Shown: positions 24,537 through 34,466, numbered from the stretch's first letter. The stretch is DNA of 64,000 nt from Fusibacter sp963666805 (GCA_963666805.2 CAXXWR010000007.1:124001-188000); one strand, 5' to 3'. A program made the numbers and translations. Notes: a model not told the origin generated them from the sequence alone.

Positions 24537-24917
24537 CTAGACTTCCGTTTGAATCTGCTCTATTTTCATATGCTCCGATTTAAAAGATTCTAGAAAGGTG
24601 ACCTTAGAAGCCACAATATCTGTAATATAGACCATCTCACCTTCAGCATTCTCATAATTTGAGGTTGAAACCTTTCCAACAATACTAATGAGAGCACCTT
24701 TTAATAAGTATTTGCAACAGTTTTCGGCGGCTTTCCCCCAAACCGTTATCTGAGGAAAATCAGCGGTTTGTTTGCCTTCTTTCATTTTTTCTTCTTTCTG
24801 TGCTTGTGCTTGATACCGATTAATGGCTAAATTGAAACGCGTTAAGCAATTGCCTTCTCCAAAAACTTTTAACTCTGGGGTTTGAACAACTCTTCCAACT
24901 AAACTAACATTATTCAT
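24537..24917 (-). CDS. Single-stranded DNA-binding protein paralog without acidic tail
   Basis: This OB-fold SSB of 126 residues begins MNNVSLVGRVVQTPEL. It shows the FNLAINR and FPQITVWGKAAENCCKYLLKG motifs of the family. The linker and the acidic tip (DDxIPF type) that recruits repair and replication proteins are absent; the chain ends KIEQIQTEV. It is therefore probably not the main housekeeping SSB, which usually sits between rpsF and rpsR. AGGAGG precedes ATG 24917. It is 61 bases downstream of the large sensor gene. Confidence 0.9.
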   Translation of the reverse strand: MNNVSLVGRVVQTPELKVFGEGNCLTRFNLAINRYQAQAQKEEKMKEGKQTADFPQITVWGKAAENCCKYLLKGALISIVGKVSTSNYENAEGEMVYITDIVASKVTFLESFKSEHMKIEQIQTEV

Positions 24918-24978
24918 ACGATCCTCCTATTAAATGGTATTTTTTACCATTATAACACAATTGGGATATTTTGGTATC

Positions 24979-27900
24979 TTAAATTTCAAATTTATTTTTT
25001 AAATAATTGAGGAGCTCTTCAAGTTTTTCAATAAACGTTTTTAATTCTAGGTCAACAGGATGGTTCATGGCTATTTTTTCTTCAACAATTTCGCCTAATG
25101 TTGTCATCGATTCTGCCCCCACGTTGCTACTCACGCCTTTTATTGAATGGACTCTCTTTCGCAGTGAATCATATGCTCCAGTTTGAACCTCCTGTTTCAT
25201 CACTTCTGGATAAGATTGATATTTGTCATAGAATTTAAGACATATTTTTTCATATAAGTCTTTATTGCCATTCATTTCATTAATCGCTCTCTCTTCATCA
25301 ACAGGCTTTCGATGATTTCCACGAGTCAATTGACTGACTATTTCAATAATCTTGTCATTCGAAATAGGTTTTTTGAGCACTCTAAGTCCACCATGTGCCA
25401 TAATATATTTAACATCTTTATCTTCTGAATAACCTGTCATAATCACCACTGGAAGATTATCTTGAATTGCTCTTAATGTATCAAATACTTGCCTGCCATT
25501 AGCCCCTGGCATAATCATATCTAAAAGAACGACGGTAATTTTATTAGGATATGTTTTAACCCATTTTTCAGCTTCTTCTTCATCACGTGCTGTTAAAACT
25601 TGATAGCCAGCATCTGTAAGAACTTGCTCTACAAGCATCCTAATGATTTCTTCATCGTCGACAATGAGAATGAATGTATCGGTCTTTTCTTCGGTAATAT
25701 TTGACTGTTCAATAAAAAATGACGCACTTACAACTTCAACGCATTTAAAGGTTAAAGTCACAATCAGTCCCTTGTTTTTTCTGACGACATCAATCTTTCC
25801 GCCCATATCTACTATCAATTGTCTGCTTGTACTCAAACCCATTCCCGCATGGAGGGTTCTATCTTTCGTTGAATAATAGTCTTCAAAAATTTTATCGATT
25901 TGATCTTCTTCTATACCTACGCCATTGTCTTCTATATCAATATGAACATATGATAATTCTTCTCTTAGACTTACTTTTACAAGTGGCTCTTTTTCATAGA
26001 TGGTTGATTCAACAGCGTTGATTAAAACTGAAATAACAATATTAAAAAGAACCTCCTCAATCCCTCTAACATAGATTGCCTCTTTATCAGAATCCAGATT
26101 AAGTATAATGGACTGATTGTACGTATACTCTACCATTTGCTTAGCATCTCTTAAAATTGGCAATAGGTCTAAAGTTGTTTCTGATAAATCTGGATTATCA
26201 TTCAGCAAGCTCATTCTCGCTATAATTTCTTCAATAGATTGAACCACTCGCTTCATTAAATGAATATAAGTATTACCCACTTCTGGAATGGATTCAATGC
26301 TGGACATAATATCCAGATAGCCTGATAAGCCCATTACTTTATTATTAAGATCTATAGAAATACCCTTGGAAGCTGTGAGATAAAACTTCATCTTATCCAA
26401 GATTTTTTCTCTTTGTCTTAAAAAACGTTCTTTGGTGATATCTCTTGTCACTTCAACCACACCGGTTATCGTCTCATTATCAAAAACAGGATAAGTTCTT
26501 TTTTCATACCATCTTTCTTCAAATTCTTGTTCTTCAACCAGTGATTTTTGTGTGCGTAAGGTCGCCTCAACAAGACAATTTTCACAGGATTGTTTTCCTC
26601 GACTTGCACTGCCACAATGTAGTTTGAGCATTCTTTCACGCGTTACGTCATCTTTAACATGATTCATAGATAGAATAGCCATTTGAGCATCATAATAAAC
26701 AATGTCTTCGTTAACACTTTCAAAAATAATGGCTTTTTCTTTTTCTGACTTTTCATATTTTTTCATAATAAGGTGTAAATCAGTTAAATCTTGAACAGTC
26801 CCTTGATAATGTGAAACGCCTTTGTTTATCTCTTTAATCAGTTTAATCATAACATGTCTATAGGTTTTCTTTGCGGTCATCATGTCAAATTCAAATTGGT
26901 ATTCGCCTTCACTCTCTTTAATTTTCTGCATGAGATCAATGATTTTAAGGCGATCGTTTGGCATCACTATTTGCAAAAAGCTATTGGTGTCAAATTGGCT
27001 TTCAGGAGGAATCTCAAATATGTCACTAACCATCTCTGAATAGTACAAATCACCAAATTGACTTTCAAATTCAAAATGCCCCAATTTTGCCATGCTTTCA
27101 GCACGAATAAGACGCTTGGTTTGTTCTTCAACATGTTCTTTCATACTTAAGGTTTCTGTTAAATCAATAATAATTAAAATATGTCCTGTCAAGATATCTT
27201 CTTCATTTTTCATAGGAGAAACAATTAGACTCAGCCATTGTGTGCCACCTTCTATCCGTTTAATTCTAATTTCTCGACTATCCGATTGAAACAATTGTGT
27301 CAATTCGTCAGATAAAACGCCACCGAATTCATTTTGATAATATGAAGCTATTGTTTTTAAAATATGATCTTTAGTCTGAGCATAATTATCATTAATATTA
27401 ATCAGTTTTCTAGCGCCATTATTAATAACCTCGATTTTACCTGATCGTTTAATCACTGCAATGCCTGTCGGAGATTGTTCAATAATAGATTGGAGCAGTT
27501 TTCGTGATTCTTTAAGGCGATACTCCATTTCTCTCCGATCAGTAATATCCATAATGTTACCAATAATATACTTAGGAAGATCATCTTCATCAAGATGAAT
27601 ATCTCCAACGATTTGAATGAATCGAATCTGTGTAAATCGAATAACACGTACGATAATATTGAGTTCTTCTTTACTCCAAATGGCTCTTTTAAATTTTTGT
27701 TCAAAAAAATTACGATCAGATGGATGAAGATATTCTAAAAAGCGTTCATAGGAAATAACACTCTGGCTCAAGTTATTAATAGCCATCATATTTTTAAAAT
27801 TTTCTGGGATATAAAAGGAACTCGTTGCAACATCAAATTTCCAATGCGCCATGACTGACACTTTTTCCGATTCTGTCAAAATCATACGGTATTCATTTAA

Positions 27901-29907
27901 ATCTTGTGCTACAGTTTTAAGTTCATCAATGTTAACAAGAAGAAGCATAATGTAGGCTTCCTCGTCTGATTCGATATAAGAACCAATCCCACGTAACCAG
28001 CACCAATACCCATTGATAAAATACTTGAATTCAAAACTGTATTCAGTTCTCTTCTCAGCTGTAATATTGTCAATAGCTTCATTGACTAGCCCTTGATCCT
28101 CTAAATGAACATTTTCTAACCATTGATAAAATGTATATTCTTTACCAATAAATTCTTTACCAATCCCCTCATTTTTGTAATAATTCACTTTTCGATTGGG
28201 CAGTGTAATTTCTACAATATCATCTTGAAGTGTTTCTAAAATCTGGCGATACTTAGTCGCAAGCACATTAATATTGGCGGACTCTTCTTGTTGTTTGTTT
28301 TTCACCAAAAGTAAAACACCTTCATTGTCAGGTGATTCAACGTACATGGCAACTATCTCCACTAAAATACGATGTCCTTTTTTAGATTGATAAAGCTGCT
28401 CATAGTGCAGTGATTTATTTTCTTGAGTCATTTTAATTTTTCTTTGAATGGACTTCATTGTCATTTCGGGATTAAGTTCTTGAATAGGTCGTCCCTGAAT
28501 TTCGCTAACTTCATAACCTAACATGCCAGCGTAAATCTCATTGGCATAAATGATTTTTCCATCTGGCGCTATAAAAGCAATTCCATCTCTAATATGCTTA
28601 ATTAACAGCTCGCCTATTTGAATAGGATTTAAAATTTCATATTGATTATCTACCATTTTCAACTCAAATGACAATGGCATATTAGATTCATCACGAATAA
28701 TCTTGCCCATTTTGAAAAAACAATTGTGTATGTTTATCAATTGATCTGATGTCTCTTCTCCGTTTTCTATAACGGCTTTTAAATTTGAAGAAGATATGAG
28801 TTTTGTATAATCATCTTCAATATCAATAAATTCGGGATATTTGTACTTTAACATTTTTGAGAGTACTACTCTTTTTTCTATAAGATTAATATAAATAAGG
28901 GGTCTAGGATTATGTATATAATAGTCCTTAATAACTTGGTTATAGACCTGTCCCTTACACTGTTCAATTTCAAAGTCAGATTGATCAGTAATCGTCATAA
29001 AAATAGTTGGTTTAGATTCGTACTCTATTACTTTGGCATAAATATCAAAATACTTAACGGGCTCATTGAGGATAGTCATTTTTTCTGTGATACTGAAACT
29101 TGCCTTCCCAGAAATCATTAATTTTTCCTTTATCGTCTCAAAAAGATGCCGGTTCTCATTTTGATTAAAGAGGTCATCTACTTGATACTGAGCATATCCA
29201 TCGAAGTTAACTTTAAAGAGCGAGGCTATTTTGGGGTTACCATAAATAATGTGTCCTGAGGTATTTAATAAGAGGATGCCTAATTCCGATTCATTCCAAA
29301 TGTCTTTTTCGTATTGGCTTTTACCGTCCAACTCACTTTTAACTTTTTGAAATTGAGTTATATTCTTACAATACAAGACAATAAAACGTCTACTCATTAA
29401 TTCTGTTCTAAACTGATAAACTAATCGTTTATTATCCATTTGAAAAACCATTTCATTTTCATTTCTCGAAACTCGTGAAATAATTTCAGTAATACCAATG
29501 AGTTCTAAGAGTGGTAACACTTCTTGACCAAAGGTTAAGTTGTAATGAAGCAGTTTGAAATTATCTGCATTAACAATGGCAATGCCTTCTTCTAAATGAC
29601 TCATTACTTCAGATGATAGTAAGGTTTTAAAGTCTATCATTTCTGGCATAATGGCATTGTAAATATTGTTATTTTTAATCACTTGACTACTTACATACAG
29701 TAAAAAAACAAAAAGCATCAACTGTTCAAAAAAGTTGGTATTTACTTCTCCGACAGTTAATGCTCTTAAATCATTAAAGAGCATTACAAATAAAAGAACA
29801 AGTAACAAGTACTGGCTTCTTGTCTTGTTTTTTATTACACGCTCAATAATGTTAATGATTATATAAATTGTAATGATTATCTTTACCCCTAATAAAACGA
29901 GCCCCAA
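24979..29907 (-). CDS. Giant multi-PAS hybrid sensor protein with receiver and Hpt domains, H-box histidine missing
   Basis: This 1642-residue protein has two or three N-terminal membrane helices (residues 1-90) and six to eight PAS-like regions, for example GIAFIAPDGKIIYANE near 440. One PAS region has a Cys-rich CGSASRGKQSCENC stretch near 1100. The kinase part reads SKGISIDLNNKVMG near 1184, where families of this kind have G-I-A-H-D-L/F-N-N, so the phospho-accepting His is Ile. The ATP-binding boxes DNGVGI and GMGLSTSRQLI are intact. A receiver follows (VDDEE, LLDMIMPG, MTGYS, LKKP), then an Hpt domain with HSIKG near 1587. TTG 29907 follows AAGGGGG. The upstream HD-GYP gene is 16 bases away, so they form one transcript. 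Phosphotransfer probably depends on a partner kinase. Confidence 0.85.
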   Translation of the reverse strand: MGLVLLGVKIIITIYIIINIIERVIKNKTRSQYLLLVLLFVMLFNDLRALTVGEVNTNFFEQLMLFVFLLYVSSQVIKNNNIYNAIMPEMIDFKTLLSSEVMSHLEEGIAIVNADNFKLLHYNLTFGQEVLPLLELIGITEIISRVSRNENEMVFQMDNKRLVYQFRTELMSRRFIVLYCKNITQFQKVKSELDGKSQYEKDIWNESELGILLLNTSGHIIYGNPKIASLFKVNFDGYAQYQVDDLFNQNENRHLFETIKEKLMISGKASFSITEKMTILNEPVKYFDIYAKVIEYESKPTIFMTITDQSDFEIEQCKGQVYNQVIKDYYIHNPRPLIYINLIEKRVVLSKMLKYKYPEFIDIEDDYTKLISSSNLKAVIENGEETSDQLINIHNCFFKMGKIIRDESNMPLSFELKMVDNQYEILNPIQIGELLIKHIRDGIAFIAPDGKIIYANEIYAGMLGYEVSEIQGRPIQELNPEMTMKSIQRKIKMTQENKSLHYEQLYQSKKGHRILVEIVAMYVESPDNEGVLLLVKNKQQEESANINVLATKYRQILETLQDDIVEITLPNRKVNYYKNEGIGKEFIGKEYTFYQWLENVHLEDQGLVNEAIDNITAEKRTEYSFEFKYFINGYWCWLRGIGSYIESDEEAYIMLLLVNIDELKTVAQDLNEYRMILTESEKVSVMAHWKFDVATSSFYIPENFKNMMAINNLSQSVISYERFLEYLHPSDRNFFEQKFKRAIWSKEELNIIVRVIRFTQIRFIQIVGDIHLDEDDLPKYIIGNIMDITDRREMEYRLKESRKLLQSIIEQSPTGIAVIKRSGKIEVINNGARKLININDNYAQTKDHILKTIASYYQNEFGGVLSDELTQLFQSDSREIRIKRIEGGTQWLSLIVSPMKNEEDILTGHILIIIDLTETLSMKEHVEEQTKRLIRAESMAKLGHFEFESQFGDLYYSEMVSDIFEIPPESQFDTNSFLQIVMPNDRLKIIDLMQKIKESEGEYQFEFDMMTAKKTYRHVMIKLIKEINKGVSHYQGTVQDLTDLHLIMKKYEKSEKEKAIIFESVNEDIVYYDAQMAILSMNHVKDDVTRERMLKLHCGSASRGKQSCENCLVEATLRTQKSLVEEQEFEERWYEKRTYPVFDNETITGVVEVTRDITKERFLRQREKILDKMKFYLTASKGISIDLNNKVMGLSGYLDIMSSIESIPEVGNTYIHLMKRVVQSIEEIIARMSLLNDNPDLSETTLDLLPILRDAKQMVEYTYNQSIILNLDSDKEAIYVRGIEEVLFNIVISVLINAVESTIYEKEPLVKVSLREELSYVHIDIEDNGVGIEEDQIDKIFEDYYSTKDRTLHAGMGLSTSRQLIVDMGGKIDVVRKNKGLIVTLTFKCVEVVSASFFIEQSNITEEKTDTFILIVDDEEIIRMLVEQVLTDAGYQVLTARDEEEAEKWVKTYPNKITVVLLDMIMPGANGRQVFDTLRAIQDNLPVVIMTGYSEDKDVKYIMAHGGLRVLKKPISNDKIIEIVSQLTRGNHRKPVDEERAINEMNGNKDLYEKICLKFYDKYQSYPEVMKQEVQTGAYDSLRKRVHSIKGVSSNVGAESMTTLGEIVEEKIAMNHPVDLELKTFIEKLEELLNYLKNKFEI

Positions 29908-29923
29908 ATTAACCCCCTTAAAA

Positions 29924-31000
29924 TTAAAGATCTACTGTTTTCGATACAAAAAGAGTTAAATCATCCATTAAATTAATAATCTCTGCTTTCACATTGTTAC
30001 GAATTATTTGAACCACTGGCCTTGTTTGTGAATCCTTATTCTCCTTAATGACAATTGCTTTCTCATTATTAGATAACTGAACAATTGTTCCTTGAGGATA
30101 TATATTAACCACTTTCAAGAGATGATAATAAATTTCACGATCTAACTGATAAATGGCTTCTCCTCTTATGATTTCTAATGCTTCATCAACACTCAATTTA
30201 TCTCTATATGACCGATTCGAGATGAGTGCATTAAAAACATCGCAAATGGTTACAATCCTTACATGCACGGGAATTTCATCTTGACTTAATCCCAATGGAT
30301 ACCCTTTCCCATCTAATTTTTCATGATGTAACAAAATGATTTGCCTCGAAATGGGCGAAATCGTATCAGAATTTTTCAATATCTCATACCCCAGAGAAGC
30401 ATGGGTTCTCATCAACTTCATTTCTTCTTCTGTTAATGGTTCTATCTTATTTAAAACTTCTGTTGGTATCTTCATTTTCCCTATATCATGTAAAAGTGCT
30501 CCAACACCGATTTTCTGAATAAAAGACTGATTTAAACCAATACTTTTAGCCACTAGCATTGAAATAACTGCAACTTCTGCTGAATGATTATAGGTATACA
30601 TATCTGTTCCCATTAATTCTGTCATGACATATAATGTATCATGATTAGAGTAAATAAGTGCCATCATTTCATCAATGATATCCGAAATGCTATTGATATC
30701 TTTTTCTGAAATACCACCATCTTTCTTTTTGATGGTCTCTTTAAAAACATCTTTAACTGCCTTTATAGATTGAATTTTTATTTCATCTGTAATGATATTA
30801 TCAAATTCAATGCCCGCAGAAATATCATCTTCTACATAAACACAATGGATATTTGATAATTTTAATCGCTCTATATATTTTGGGGTCAATTCGATATTTT
30901 TTGATAAAAGCAATTGACACCGGTCATCATATACCGACTTACCAAGTATATCGCCTTTATTAAGGTAATCTACACTAACTATACGCACTCTTTCCTCCAT
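29924..31000 (-). CDS. HD-GYP domain protein, probable cyclic-di-GMP phosphodiesterase (third of three)
   Basis: This 358-residue protein has an N-terminal domain (GDILGKSVYDDRCQLLLSKN) and a core with YNHSAEVAVIS, HDIGKMKIPTEVLNK, RTHASLGYEIL and HHEKLDGKGYPLGL. The metal-site residues are complete. It is the first gene of a tight pair with the giant sensor (16-base gap). A working link between the sensor's receiver/Hpt relay and c-di-GMP breakdown is plausible, but it is inferred from position only. Confidence 0.9.
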   Translation of the reverse strand: MEERVRIVSVDYLNKGDILGKSVYDDRCQLLLSKNIELTPKYIERLKLSNIHCVYVEDDISAGIEFDNIITDEIKIQSIKAVKDVFKETIKKKDGGISEKDINSISDIIDEMMALIYSNHDTLYVMTELMGTDMYTYNHSAEVAVISMLVAKSIGLNQSFIQKIGVGALLHDIGKMKIPTEVLNKIEPLTEEEMKLMRTHASLGYEILKNSDTISPISRQIILLHHEKLDGKGYPLGLSQDEIPVHVRIVTICDVFNALISNRSYRDKLSVDEALEIIRGEAIYQLDREIYYHLLKVVNIYPQGTIVQLSNNEKAIVIKENKDSQTRPVVQIIRNNVKAEIINLMDDLTLFVSKTVDL

Positions 31001-31159
31001 AAAACTTCTATTCTATTATATTATAATCAATTTTATAATGATTTTCCAATTTTTTAGACAAGTATATTGGTTATTCGTTCATCTTTATCATACAATTATA
31101 CTATTATATCTTTATTTCTTTGAATTTCAAGTTTTTTTATCAAGTTCCTCTAAAACAAT

Positions 31160-31193
31160 AAAGAGCTATCGATCACTTGATCAATAGCTCTTT
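31160..31193 (-). terminator. Terminator of the pilus operon
   Basis: Downstream of the SLH gene the minus strand reads AAAGAGCTATTGATC, loop, GATCGATAGCTCTTT, then ATTGTTTT. Confidence 0.75.
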
Positions 31194-31204
31194 TTAATGA
31201 TTCA

Positions 31205-32734
31205 TCATTGATATTCATAATATAGCATATACGCTATTTCAGCACGTGTAATCGGCTGACTCATGGAAACAAGACTTCCAGAACGGGTATAGGCATCATA
31301 AAGCATTTTATCTTCATAGGGTTGCCATTTAAAGTCATAGTCTTTTACATGACTCATTATCCATTCAATATCATTATAGGTCACTTTACCTTGTGGATTA
31401 AATGTACCACTTGCATCTAATGCCATTTCCTGCCGGTCAACAACATAGTTAATGGCTGCTTGATAAGGTGACTGAGCTATATCTGTTGCACGTGGCACAG
31501 GAGTATATTGAAGTGGATTATTTTGTGCGTATGCTTTGTATATCATTTGTGCAAGTTCTTCACGTGTAATGTAATCTCTTGGTCTAAAATAAGTCGTTAA
31601 CTCTAAGGTATCACGTCTAACCAAAGCATTTATTTCGTCATTTGCCCAATTGAACATTACATCAGTAAATCGATGCACCGAATCGTCTTTAAAAACGGCG
31701 TAGGTGCCTCCGGCATAGTAACCGCTTGGAATCTCTGTGTAGATACGGTCTTTTTCAAATTTGCTGATTTGGTATACCCATCTTCCATTGATGAGTTTAT
31801 AAATACCAGCATAACCATCACCACTATAAGTAAAGGATAGTTTGATTGGTTTTTCTAATTTAATAGACTCCGTATTTCTATTGGCTAAAATTTTATAAGC
31901 TTTCGTTAAATTTTCTAACTTACTGCCTACATTATTAACATCATCTAAGACTTTAGTGATTCCAATGTAATTATCTTCATAAACAGTTCCTGCCTCAATG
32001 TCTATCATCACTCGATCAGTTGTTGAAGCTGAAGTATTGCCATTGACAATATTAGGCACTAAATCATTATAAGCAACATGGAGTTCATCCATAGAAACCT
32101 TCCAATAGTTAACATTTCTCGTTTCATATGTGAGATTGAGCTCTTGATACATCTTTGTATAAGCTTCCATAAAAGCCTTTTTGAAGGCTGCTTCAAATGC
32201 TAAGCGATAATCGTCAGTTTCATTATCTAGCGAGAATCGAGAAACTAATGTGCCATTGGCTAGAAAATTATTGTAAGCGTTTTGCCAATCATTTTCTCTT
32301 CGATTATTAAAATCCACCGTTCCAAGTGCTTTTCCATTTATCTGTCCAAGATCGCTCCCATGACTGTCTGCATCTTGATAATGAATGAGCACTTCAGAAG
32401 TTATAACTTCTCTATAAGCCGCCTCATAAGCAGTTCTATAGTAAGCCTTGTAGGATTGAAGGAAGTAATATCCATAGTAGTAGTCATCTCTTTTTAAATT
32501 AAATTTATATTGTATATTAATGTCACTGAGTAGATGTCTGGAGTAATCATTGGTCAATTTATTTTCTGCATCACTTCTACCATCTATTTGACCGTCAAGT
32601 TCACCAAAGACTTGACCATTTTCATTGCCTTGTTGTTCTGTTAGGTCATTTCGATTTGGTAGAGCAGCAAAGGCAAGTGAGCTCGTCAGCATCATTAAAA
32701 TACACAATAGTGCGATTATCTTTTTGATTTTCAT
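31205..32734 (-). CDS. Secreted SLH-domain protein at the end of the pilus operon
   Basis: This 509-residue protein has a signal peptide (MKIKKIIALLCILMMLTSS, cut near AFA). Its N-terminal half holds two similar segments, each a Gly-periodic stretch (GQVFGELDGQIDG; GSDLGQINGKALG) followed by an aromatic/Ala helix (YRTAYEAAYREV; YRLAFEAAFKKA). The C-terminal half has SLH-type repeats: FTDVMFNWANDEINALV, YITREELAQMIYKAY and a final PITRAEIAYMLYYEY. SLH domains bind secondary cell-wall polymers. Lying 12 bases after pilO and before the terminator, it may anchor or guide the pilus through the wall. That role is inference. Confidence 0.85.
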   Translation of the reverse strand: MKIKKIIALLCILMMLTSSLAFAALPNRNDLTEQQGNENGQVFGELDGQIDGRSDAENKLTNDYSRHLLSDINIQYKFNLKRDDYYYGYYFLQSYKAYYRTAYEAAYREVITSEVLIHYQDADSHGSDLGQINGKALGTVDFNNRRENDWQNAYNNFLANGTLVSRFSLDNETDDYRLAFEAAFKKAFMEAYTKMYQELNLTYETRNVNYWKVSMDELHVAYNDLVPNIVNGNTSASTTDRVMIDIEAGTVYEDNYIGITKVLDDVNNVGSKLENLTKAYKILANRNTESIKLEKPIKLSFTYSGDGYAGIYKLINGRWVYQISKFEKDRIYTEIPSGYYAGGTYAVFKDDSVHRFTDVMFNWANDEINALVRRDTLELTTYFRPRDYITREELAQMIYKAYAQNNPLQYTPVPRATDIAQSPYQAAINYVVDRQEMALDASGTFNPQGKVTYNDIEWIMSHVKDYDFKWQPYEDKMLYDAYTRSGSLVSMSQPITRAEIAYMLYYEYQ

Positions 32735-32746
32735 GTCTTTCCTCCT

Positions 32747-33907
32747 CTATTTTTCAGGGTAAGTCACTTCTAATTTATCCAGAATAACGTGACCATTTAA
32801 TGCAGTTTCATAATCAGGTGCCGTAATGTAACATCTTTTAATCACAAATGGATAGGTCATTCCTTCTGGTGCAGCGATGCTCGTTTCTTGCCATCCTGTC
32901 CAGTTAACATTAGTAATAATAGGCACTTTAAAATCTCTTCCAGCTGCGTCCTCAATCACAATGCCTATTTCATGATTGGTTGCTTGATAAGCATACGCCC
33001 ACAAACCAATAGTTTGAACTGGATTAGTCACTATAATTGGATCTCCATCAAATACAATATTGGCCATATTGTCTGCTTTTAATGTGTTGAAATTATAAGC
33101 AATATCTAAACCATATTTACCCGAAATCGCATTGGCTGAACGTGATACCTGTCCTGTAACATCTTTTGGATTGCCCACAAAGAAGACTTCCGAACTTTCA
33201 AAATCATAAATACTGTATTTAGGAATAATGATTTCCGTATTTCCCGATTGAGGTAATTCTTTTGGTGTTTCTTCTTCAATATAGCCTTCATAAGGTTTAA
33301 AAGGATTATTATTGTCATTATAATTTGTATCATTTTCTGCGACATAATTCTGACTGGCATCAATATAAGCAGCTAGTCGCGGCAAGGCTTCTATGCTCAC
33401 TTCCATATTACCCTTAACCAGCCCTGTACCATCATTATTAAAATTGAGGCTGCCTATAGAGGCTTTGGGTAATTGATTCTCAAGATTATTGATATATTGG
33501 AGAATATCTGAATAAGTCCCATTCAAATCAAAAGACCCTTTTAAGACCTGTTCACCTGACTCATCCTCAGATCTGTAATTAAATACAATATTGTTAATTT
33601 CCAAGTTTTGTGACTCATTCAAGGCATTAATTTGATAAATAAATTCCTGTTGATTCACCCTTGGATAAAAGTCATTTGCCAACTTATGAATAGTCTCATA
33701 CGTTGTATTGATTTGATCTTCGATCGCCGGTCTCTTACTGATCATCTGGGTTATTTCATCAACACGATTTGATTTTTGTATAATTTCTTGATCTAATGCT
33801 GCGTTATTTTGCTCAAGAGGTGAAATAACAAAGAAATAAATAAGTGCAAATAAGATAAACACGCCTAATAGCATGAGTAGGTTTCTATCTCTTTTAGTTA
33901 CTTTCAT
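32747..33907 (-). CDS. pilO: PilO-like pilus assembly protein with extra C-terminal beta-sandwich domain
   Basis: Residues 10-30 form a membrane helix (LLMLLGVFILFALIYFFVI), followed by a coiled coil and a PilO-type ferredoxin-like domain to about residue 190. PilO works with PilM and PilN as the inner-membrane alignment complex. Unlike usual PilO (about 200 residues), this 386-residue protein continues through an acidic/Asn linker. It ends in about 155 residues resembling carbohydrate-binding jelly-roll modules (YSIYDFES, GKYGLDIAYNF, GLWAYAY, NWTGWQETSI). It overlaps pilN by 14 bases. Confidence 0.8.
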   Translation of the reverse strand: MKVTKRDRNLLMLLGVFILFALIYFFVISPLEQNNAALDQEIIQKSNRVDEITQMISKRPAIEDQINTTYETIHKLANDFYPRVNQQEFIYQINALNESQNLEINNIVFNYRSEDESGEQVLKGSFDLNGTYSDILQYINNLENQLPKASIGSLNFNNDGTGLVKGNMEVSIEALPRLAAYIDASQNYVAENDTNYNDNNNPFKPYEGYIEEETPKELPQSGNTEIIIPKYSIYDFESSEVFFVGNPKDVTGQVSRSANAISGKYGLDIAYNFNTLKADNMANIVFDGDPIIVTNPVQTIGLWAYAYQATNHEIGIVIEDAAGRDFKVPIITNVNWTGWQETSIAAPEGMTYPFVIKRCYITAPDYETALNGHVILDKLEVTYPEK

Positions 33908-34457
33908 GGGTCAAAACCTCCTCACTGGTAATTTGTATACTAAAACTGTATCTATAATCATCTTGAGAAATTGCCGTTACCAAAATATCCTCTGTGTTTA
34001 ATTGTTCTTTTAGGTTATATTGATACTGTGCAATGTCACTATAATTTTTTGTAAATCCATTGAGGTCAATACTCGTACCATCAGCACTCAAGGTATCAAT
34101 AAACATACCACTTGGTAAAGCTTTTGCAATTTCTTCAACTACACCTGGTGACACGGCAATGTTTGAAGTCCATTGCTGATGTTCGCTAACAGCATAGTCA
34201 TAAAGATCTTGCATTTGATCAAGTTCTGCCTGTTTATCATTAACTTCTTTTAATTGTGCTTTCACTTGATCACTCTCAAGAAATTGATCTAATTGCTTGA
34301 TTTCTTGCATTTTTTGTAGGGATAAGGCACTCAACATCCATGAATAGAATAATAATAAGGCAAAGATAACAACAAGAATAATAACCAATAATATTCCTTT
34401 TATATTTTTCTTTTCAGGCACTTTGATATATGATGTGAAAAAATTATAATCTCTCAT
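33894..34457 (-). CDS. pilN: PilN-like pilus assembly protein
   Basis: This bitopic protein of 187 residues has a short cytoplasmic N terminus, where PilN binds PilM. A helix follows at about 22-45 (ILLVIILVVIFALLLFYSW), then a coiled coil and a small alpha/beta domain with SPGVVEEIAKALPSGMFI, a Fimbrial assembly PilN pattern. Position between pilM and pilO supports the call. It starts 9 bases after pilM. Confidence 0.85.
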   Translation of the reverse strand: MRDYNFFTSYIKVPEKKNIKGILLVIILVVIFALLLFYSWMLSALSLQKMQEIKQLDQFLESDQVKAQLKEVNDKQAELDQMQDLYDYAVSEHQQWTSNIAVSPGVVEEIAKALPSGMFIDTLSADGTSIDLNGFTKNYSDIAQYQYNLKEQLNTEDILVTAISQDDYRYSFSIQITSEEVLTHESN

Positions 34458-34466
34458 GCGTCCTCC

